From: Citrobacter sp. Cu233
GTDB lineage: Bacteria; Pseudomonadota; Gammaproteobacteria; Enterobacterales; Enterobacteriaceae
Length of the DNA stretch: 64,000 bases
Direction: 5' to 3'
Assembly: GCF_030332225.1 (NCBI RefSeq)
Contig: NZ_JAOWIF010000033.1
Location: 124,001 to 188,000, forward strand
This document shows positions 59,393-64,000 of this stretch, in pieces; the stretch's first letter is position 1, and every line of letters begins with the position of its first letter. A program made the translations under genes and the position numbers. The notes beneath the pieces are model-generated. The model had not been told where the DNA came from, made no database searches, and was given only the letters and a program-made list of their open reading frames with translations.

Positions 59393-59401
59393 CGGAGGGG
59401 C
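59377..59401. terminator. Terminator shared by convergent ygjV and sstT
   Basis: GCCCTCCG and CGGAGGGGC pair over an 8-base loop. On the minus strand it is followed by TTTTCTTG, so it ends sstT; its left arm is inside the ygjV coding end. Confidence 0.7.
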
Positions 59402-59406
59402 TGTGA

Positions 59407-60651
59407 TTAGCCGCGCAGGGCGTTGTTTGCCAGACGCTCGTCTTCCGCCTGACAGGCTGCGGCAGTAAACAGTACGTCTGTTGATGAATTCAGCGCTGTT
59501 TCACAGGAGTCCTGCAATACGCCAATGATGAACCCGACGGCGACCACTTGCATGGCGATGTCATTCGGGATACCAAACATATTGCACGCCAGTGGAATCA
59601 ACAGCAGAGATCCCCCGGCCACGCCTGACGCACCGCAAGCACACAGCGATGCCACCACGCTCAGCAACAGAGCCGTCGGTAAATCAACCGGGACCCCCAG
59701 CGTATTCACGGCCGCCAGCGTCAGAACCGTGATGGTAATCGCCGCGCCCGCCATATTGATGGTGGCCCCCAGCGGGATAGAAACAGAGTAGGTGTCACGG
59801 TCCAGATTCAGTTTCTCGCACAGTGCCATATTCACCGGAATATTGGCTGCAGAGCTACGGGTAAAGAAGGCGTACACGCCGCTTTCGCGCAGGCACGTCA
59901 ATACCAGCGGGTATGGGTTACGACGAATCTTCCAGAACACCAGCAGCGGGTTGACCACCAGCGCAACCAGCAGCATACAGCCTACCAGCACCGCCAGCAG
60001 TTGCGCGTAGCCCCACAGCGTGGCAAAGCCCGTCGTCGCCAGTGTGGAAGAGACCAGACCGAAGATACCTATCGGTGCAAAGCGGATAACCAGTCTCACC
60101 ATAAACGTGACGGCATCGGACATATCATTGACCAGATTCCTGGTTGTCTCATTGCCATGGCGTAGCGCAAAGCCAAGGCCGACAGCCCATACCAGAATAC
60201 CGATATAGTTAGCATTCAGCAGAGCATCAATAGGGTTAGCTACCATACTCATCAGCAGGCTGCGCATGACCTCAATAATGCCGGATGGCGGCACGATATC
60301 GCCAGCGCTGCTGGAAAGATGCAGCGTCGAGGGGAAGGCAAAGCTGAATACTACGGCGGCTAATGCTGCTGAAAATGTTCCCAGCAGGTAAAGGAACAGA
60401 ATGGGGCGGATATTGGTTTTTTGCCCGTGCTGGTGGTTTGCGATAGATGCCATTACCAGCATCAGTACGAGGATTGGGGCGACGGCTTTTAATGCGCCGA
60501 CGAACAGTGTCCCCAGTAGGCCGACGGCTTCTGCCGCAGGTTTTGAAACCAGTGCCAGCAGAATCCCCAGTACCAAACCTACCAAAATTTGTTTAACCAG
60601 GCTCCCCTGCGCCAAACGCGAGAGCAGCCCCGATGAACGTAGCGTAGTCAT
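59407..60651 (-). CDS. sstT: Na+/serine-threonine symporter SstT
   Basis: SstT takes up L-serine and L-threonine with sodium. The 414-residue protein is a dicarboxylate/amino-acid:cation symporter (DAACS, GltPh-like) with eight membrane helices and two re-entrant hairpins; HP1 contains [14 protein letters not shown] near residues 266-279, and TM7 the NMAG motif in [14 protein letters not shown] near 292-305. Length equals E. coli SstT (414). It is transcribed alone, with about 245 bases to alx. Confidence 0.95.
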   Translation of the reverse strand: MTTLRSSGLLSRLAQGSLVKQILVGLVLGILLALVSKPAAEAVGLLGTLFVGALKAVAPILVLMLVMASIANHQHGQKTNIRPILFLYLLGTFSAALAAVVFSFAFPSTLHLSSSAGDIVPPSGIIEVMRSLLMSMVANPIDALLNANYIGILVWAVGLGFALRHGNETTRNLVNDMSDAVTFMVRLVIRFAPIGIFGLVSSTLATTGFATLWGYAQLLAVLVGCMLLVALVVNPLLVFWKIRRNPYPLVLTCLRESGVYAFFTRSSAANIPVNMALCEKLNLDRDTYSVSIPLGATINMAGAAITITVLTLAAVNTLGVPVDLPTALLLSVVASLCACGASGVAGGSLLLIPLACNMFGIPNDIAMQVVAVGFIIGVLQDSCETALNSSTDVLFTAAACQAEDERLANNALRG

Positions 60652-60841
60652 GTAGTCATCCTTTGATTGTGTTGTTGTTCACCCGTTGTGCGTTCTCATG
60701 ACGCATCTTTCTGGATGTAACAAAGTGTTTGCATGGCTGAGTATAAGGAAAAATGCCGGTTCGGGAAGATCAATATCCTGGTTTCCGCGCTCATGTCATG
60801 TTTTATAACCTTAAATTAACATTATTTTGACATGTTCAGCA

Positions 60842-60876
60842 AAAAGCCCGACGCACGCAATGTGCGGTCGGGCTTT
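60842..60876 (-). terminator. Terminator of alx
   Basis: AAAGCCCGAC-GCAC and GTGC-GGTCGGGCTTT form a long stem 20 bases after the alx stop, with a T-run on the minus strand. Confidence 0.85.
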
Positions 60877-60896
60877 ATCAACTAGCTAAGTGAAAG

Positions 60897-61865
60897 TTAC
60901 TGTATTTGCTGCTTTTTATCGTGCTGGTGGTTGACCCACGCATTCACAACCAGCGTCACAAACAGAATACCGAAGACCACACCTAACGAGATAGCGATCG
61001 GGATATGGTAGAAATCGACGATCAGCATCTTGATACCGATAAACACCAGGATGACCGACAAACCATATTTCAGCATCGAGAAACGCTCCGCCACACCTGC
61101 CAACAGGAAGTACATCGCACGCAGACCCAGGATAGCGAACAGATTAGAGGTCAGTACGATGAACGGGTCGGTGGTGACGGCAAAGATTGCCGGAATACTG
61201 TCGACGGCAAAAATCACATCGCTCAGTTCAACCAGGATCAATACCAGCATCAGCGGCGTTGCAAACAGCAGACCGTTTTTACGCACGAAGAATTTTTCGT
61301 CTTCAATGGTATCGGTCATACGTAAATGGCCGCGCAGCCAACGCACTAAGGGTTTGTCGCCAATACCGGAAGCGTCTTCTTTCGCCAGCGCCATCTTCAC
61401 GCCGGTAAACAGCAGGAATGCGCCGAACACGTATAGCAGCCATTCGAACTGGGCGATAAGCCAACTGCCTGTGAAGATCATGATCGTACGTAATACAATC
61501 GCGCCCAGTACACCATACACCAGTACCCGACGTTGCAGTGCCGCAGGTACGGAGAAGTAACTGAATAGCATCAACCAGACAAAGACGTTATCTACCGCCA
61601 ACGATTTCTCGATCAGATAGCCGGTAAGGAACGCCAGCGCCTGCGGGTCGGCAACGGCACGGCCCTGAGTCTCAGCCAGGTACCACCAGAATGCCGCGTT
61701 AAACAGCAACGACAACGTTACCCAGACGATTGACCAGGCCGCTGCCTGCTTCATCGACATCGTATGTGCGCCACGACGCCCCTGTAGCAGCAGATCGATG
61801 GCCAGCATAATGACCACCACAACAGCGAAGCCACCCCATAACAACGGTGTGCCGACAGTATTCAT
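60897..61865 (-). CDS. alx: TerC-family manganese exporter Alx
   Basis: Alx is an inner-membrane TerC-family protein, induced by alkaline pH and manganese and linked to Mn2+ export. The 322-residue protein has nine hydrophobic segments, with [22 protein letters not shown] near residues 86-107 and [21 protein letters not shown] near 209-229 as the two acidic TerC motifs. E. coli Alx is 321 residues. Expression is controlled by the leader riboswitch upstream (61870-62075). Confidence 0.95.
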   Translation of the reverse strand: MNTVGTPLLWGGFAVVVVIMLAIDLLLQGRRGAHTMSMKQAAAWSIVWVTLSLLFNAAFWWYLAETQGRAVADPQALAFLTGYLIEKSLAVDNVFVWLMLFSYFSVPAALQRRVLVYGVLGAIVLRTIMIFTGSWLIAQFEWLLYVFGAFLLFTGVKMALAKEDASGIGDKPLVRWLRGHLRMTDTIEDEKFFVRKNGLLFATPLMLVLILVELSDVIFAVDSIPAIFAVTTDPFIVLTSNLFAILGLRAMYFLLAGVAERFSMLKYGLSVILVFIGIKMLIVDFYHIPIAISLGVVFGILFVTLVVNAWVNHQHDKKQQIQ

Positions 61866-61869
61866 TTTA

Positions 61870-62075
61870 TTTCCCCATGCATAAAAAAACGGCCAACGCC
61901 GAATGACGTTAGCCGCTGCTTTTTATGCATAGACCTTGCCATTCGGCAAGGTCTCACTTACAACAACAAAGGAATACGCTGTCGTATTCCTTTGTTATCG
62001 CCCGGTGACCGGATGTGGTTTTTCACACATCGTAATGACGATCAACCGACAACGAAGTTACTCCCCTTTGCGGGT
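61870..62075 (-). ncRNA. yybP-ykoY manganese riboswitch / pH-responsive element of alx
   Basis: The minus-strand leader of alx begins with GCAAAGGGGAGTAACTTCG, the typical start of the yybP-ykoY aptamer. It then has GACGATCAACCG-type pairing sequence and two hairpins: GGAATACGACAGCGTATTCC (61968-61987 on the plus strand) and the GACCTTGCCGAATGGCAAGGTC stem (61932-61953). A last T-rich hairpin (AACGTCATTCGGCGTTGGC then TTTTTTT, around 61880-61912) is terminator-like and just before the ATG. In E. coli this element turns on alx translation at high pH and with Mn2+. Exact ends are estimated. Confidence 0.85.
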
Positions 62076-62135
62076 TACAAAATATTACAGGCCATGCTTT
62101 CAGTCAATGGCCTGCAACATTCGTTTTACATACTT

Positions 62136-63134
62136 TTACGCAGTCAGCGGTATCTGAGCATCATCTGCGGGGAAAATAACGCCGGTCTGGCGGCGAATCT
62201 CTGTCTGCAGTTTGGCGGTAATACGACTGACGTTCAGTGCCGGATGATCCACTTCGCCGGAATCAACCAGATGAGCAAAAGCCTCTGCCTCATAAAGCAT
62301 AGTATTGATATGCTGAGGCACCGTCAGATCCTGCGTTTTGCCGCCGCGCGGAATAAAGCACACTTTCTGACATTCGGAAATCTTCTCGACAACCAGCAAC
62401 CCTGATTCGCCCTGAATTTCACTGGCCAGCACGGAATCACTGACTTTCGAGTGCTGCAACGTGACGCTAAAATCGCCGTAATTGAGTACGACCACGCCGT
62501 GGGCATCGACGCCGCTTTCCAGCAGGCTGGCACTTGCCTGAACGCTTAGTGGTTCCCCCCAGAGCGCAACCGCAGCGGCCAGGCAGTAAAAGCCGATATC
62601 CATAATCGAACCGTTAGAAAACACCGGATTAAACGTATTGGGATTTTCACCGTCCAGATAACGCTGATAACGTGAAGAATACTGGCAGTAATTGATCAGC
62701 GCTTTCCTGACTCGCCCAATTTTTGGTAGTGATTGCTGTAATAGCAGGAAATTAGGCAGGCTGGCGGTCTTAAATGCTTCAAACAGCACGACCTGATTTT
62801 CGCGCGCGCAGGCGATAGCGGCTTCGGCTTGTGCCAGGTTAGAGGCCAGCGGTTTCTCGCAAATGACATGCTTTTTGTGTTGTAGAAACAGCGTTGTCTG
62901 CGGGAAGTGCAGAGAGTTCGGGCTGGCAATGTAAACGGCATCAATGGCGTCACTTTGCGCCATTGCCTCCAGCGAGGTAAACAGATGCTCGACGGGATAA
63001 TCATTGGCGAAGGTCTGTGCCTGTTCAAGGCTACGGGAATACACTGCGGTTAACTTATATTTGCCGGTTTCATGGGCGGCATCCACAAACTGGCGGGTGA
63101 TCCAGTTTGTGCCAATCACTGCGAAACGTATCAT
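62136..63134 (-). CDS. ygjR: Gfo/Idh/MocA-family oxidoreductase YgjR
   Basis: This 332-residue cytoplasmic oxidoreductase has an N-terminal Rossmann fold (MIRFAVIGTNWITRQFVDAA) and the CEKPLASNLAQAEAAI motif near residues 91-106, followed by the Gfo/Idh C-terminal domain with GSIMDIGFYCLAA near 173-185. The substrate is unknown. The E. coli orthologue YgjR is about 334 residues. In E. coli K-12 ygjQ lies between ygjR and ygjP; here only 72 bases separate them and ygjQ is absent. Confidence 0.92.
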   Translation of the reverse strand: MIRFAVIGTNWITRQFVDAAHETGKYKLTAVYSRSLEQAQTFANDYPVEHLFTSLEAMAQSDAIDAVYIASPNSLHFPQTTLFLQHKKHVICEKPLASNLAQAEAAIACARENQVVLFEAFKTASLPNFLLLQQSLPKIGRVRKALINYCQYSSRYQRYLDGENPNTFNPVFSNGSIMDIGFYCLAAAVALWGEPLSVQASASLLESGVDAHGVVVLNYGDFSVTLQHSKVSDSVLASEIQGESGLLVVEKISECQKVCFIPRGGKTQDLTVPQHINTMLYEAEAFAHLVDSGEVDHPALNVSRITAKLQTEIRRQTGVIFPADDAQIPLTA

Positions 63135-63206
63135 AAATGCCTTCAGGCTGCGAAAAGGGATCCTTGCGTCAATTTAGCATGCTCTGAAGACAAAGCCAGT
63201 GCGTGA

Positions 63207-63707
63207 CTACGCAGTTTGCTTCAGCGATTGTTGCGTGAGCCACAGGCGGGTATCAAACTCCAACTGGTGGTACTGCGGTTCCATATGACAGCACAACTGA
63301 TAAAACGCTTTGTCGTGCTCTTTTTCTTTCAGATGTGCCAGTTCATGCACGACGATCATGCGTAAAAAAGGTTCAGGTGCAGAACGGAAGACGGTAGCGA
63401 CGCGGATCTCCGCTTTGGCTTTGAGCTTGCCACCCTGCACGCGGGAGACGGCAGTATGCAGACCCAGCGCATTTTTCAGCACGTGTATCTTACTGTCATA
63501 CATGACTTTATTCAGCGGCGGGGCGTTTCGCAGGAACTGATTTTTCAGATCCTGGGTATATTGCCAGAGCGCTTTGTCAGTCGCGAAGTCATGTGTACCG
63601 GGATAACGCTTTTCCAGCACCGCCCCCAGACGCTGTTCAGCAATCAGCGTACGAACCTGGGAAAGTAAATTCTCCGGGTAGCCTTGCAGATAGGTCAACT
63701 GACTCAT
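63207..63707 (-). CDS. ygjP: YgjP-family metallopeptidase-like protein
   Basis: This 166-residue cytosolic protein belongs to the YgjP/WLM metal-dependent hydrolase family. The zinc motif VHELAHLKEKEHDKAF has His121, Glu122 and His125 (HExxH) with His131 as a likely third ligand. The activity is not established; some relatives are linked to SUMO-like or ribosome-associated proteolysis. Length matches E. coli YgjP (167). It is divergent from rlmG with 84 bases between starts. Confidence 0.93.
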   Translation of the reverse strand: MSQLTYLQGYPENLLSQVRTLIAEQRLGAVLEKRYPGTHDFATDKALWQYTQDLKNQFLRNAPPLNKVMYDSKIHVLKNALGLHTAVSRVQGGKLKAKAEIRVATVFRSAPEPFLRMIVVHELAHLKEKEHDKAFYQLCCHMEPQYHQLEFDTRLWLTQQSLKQTA

Positions 63708-63791
63708 TAGTGCCCCATATAAAGTATAAAAAGTGTATACTCACGCACCCTTTTCAGGGATACGCCGAAATTTTACCATTCAGGAGGGCCG

Positions 63792-64000
63792 ATGAGCCAC
63801 ATAGACAACGGTTTCCGTTCGCTGTCACTTAAACGTTTCCCGGAAACGGATGACGTTAACCCGCTGCTGGCGTGGGAAGCTGCAGATGAATATCTGTTGC
63901 AACAGCTGGACGATACCGAGATTAGCGGCCCGGTGCTGCTCCTGAATGATACTTTCGGCGCGCTGGGCTGTGCACTGTCGGAACATACGCCATACAGCAT
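63792..64000 (+). CDS. rlmG: 23S rRNA (guanine1835-N2)-methyltransferase RlmG, partial (N-terminus only)
   Basis: Only the first 69 codons are in the window. The frame starts [20 protein letters not shown] and continues with [18 protein letters not shown], nearly identical to E. coli RlmG (YgjO), which makes m2G1835 in 23S rRNA. The visible part belongs to the N-terminal substrate-recognition domain (methyltransferase-like but without SAM site); the catalytic domain is beyond the edge. AGGAGGGCCG precedes the ATG, a strong ribosome binding site. Confidence 0.95.
   Translation, partial: MSHIDNGFRSLSLKRFPETDDVNPLLAWEAADEYLLQQLDDTEISGPVLLLNDTFGALGCALSEHTPYS

Overview
This is a chromosomal window from an enterobacterium of the Escherichia/Citrobacter/Salmonella group. 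Nearly every core gene is recognisable as an E. coli K-12 orthologue in K-12 order (lpoA, rsmI, aga, gar, rnpB, tdc, cyu, yha, yqj, exu/uxa, sstT, alx, ygjP, rlmG), but proteins typically differ from K-12 by several percent. It also carries a histidine decarboxylase island and an ABC sugar operon that K-12 lacks at this locus. Citrobacter is my best guess at genus; the sequence alone does not settle it.

Layout: (1) 1-2389, lpoA (3' part missing at the window edge) and rsmI, divergent. (2) 2445-10878, the N-acetylgalactosamine cluster: kbaZ-agaV-W-E-F-A and agaS-kbaY on the minus strand, agaR divergent. The GalNAc PTS (EIIB, EIIC, EIID, EIIA) is intact; the galactosamine PTS (agaBCD) and agaI are absent. 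(3) 11203-18477, an accessory module: a second DeoR-type regulator facing a minus-strand operon for a sugar-binding protein, two permeases, an ATPase, a Gfo/Idh/MocA oxidoreductase and a NagK-like ROK kinase. (4) 18833-25068, garD and garPLRK for galactarate/glucarate, followed by rnpB (RNase P RNA). (5) 25958-33333, a histidine decarboxylase island: antiporter, decarboxylase, second antiporter, a second complete histidyl-tRNA synthetase, then a 612-residue protein joining a REP-associated (Y1/HUH) transposase-like domain to a HisRS-like domain, both apparently without their catalytic residues. (6) 34008-42813, tdcABCDEFG for anaerobic threonine/serine breakdown. (7) 43165-45831, cyuP/cyuA (yhaO/yhaM) for cysteine. 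(8) 45962-52681, yhaL (small, TTG start), yhaK, yhaJ, yhaH, yqjG, yqjF, yqjK-E-D-C, mzrA, yqjA. (9) 53031-58630, exuR, exuT, uxaCA for hexuronates. (10) 58838-64000, ygjV, sstT, alx with its leader riboswitch, ygjR, ygjP and the start of rlmG.

How it works together: the window is mainly catabolic. GalNAc, galactarate/glucarate, hexuronates, threonine, serine, cysteine and histidine are imported and degraded, each by a block with its own transporter and usually a local regulator. The extra ABC/ROK operon beside aga shares the operator-like TTTCRTTTY boxes seen at the aga promoters, which suggests it feeds an amino sugar into the same pathway. The histidine island probably serves acid resistance and membrane energisation by histidine/histamine exchange; its dedicated HisRS and the pseudo-HisRS fusion are the least explained and most interesting part of the window.
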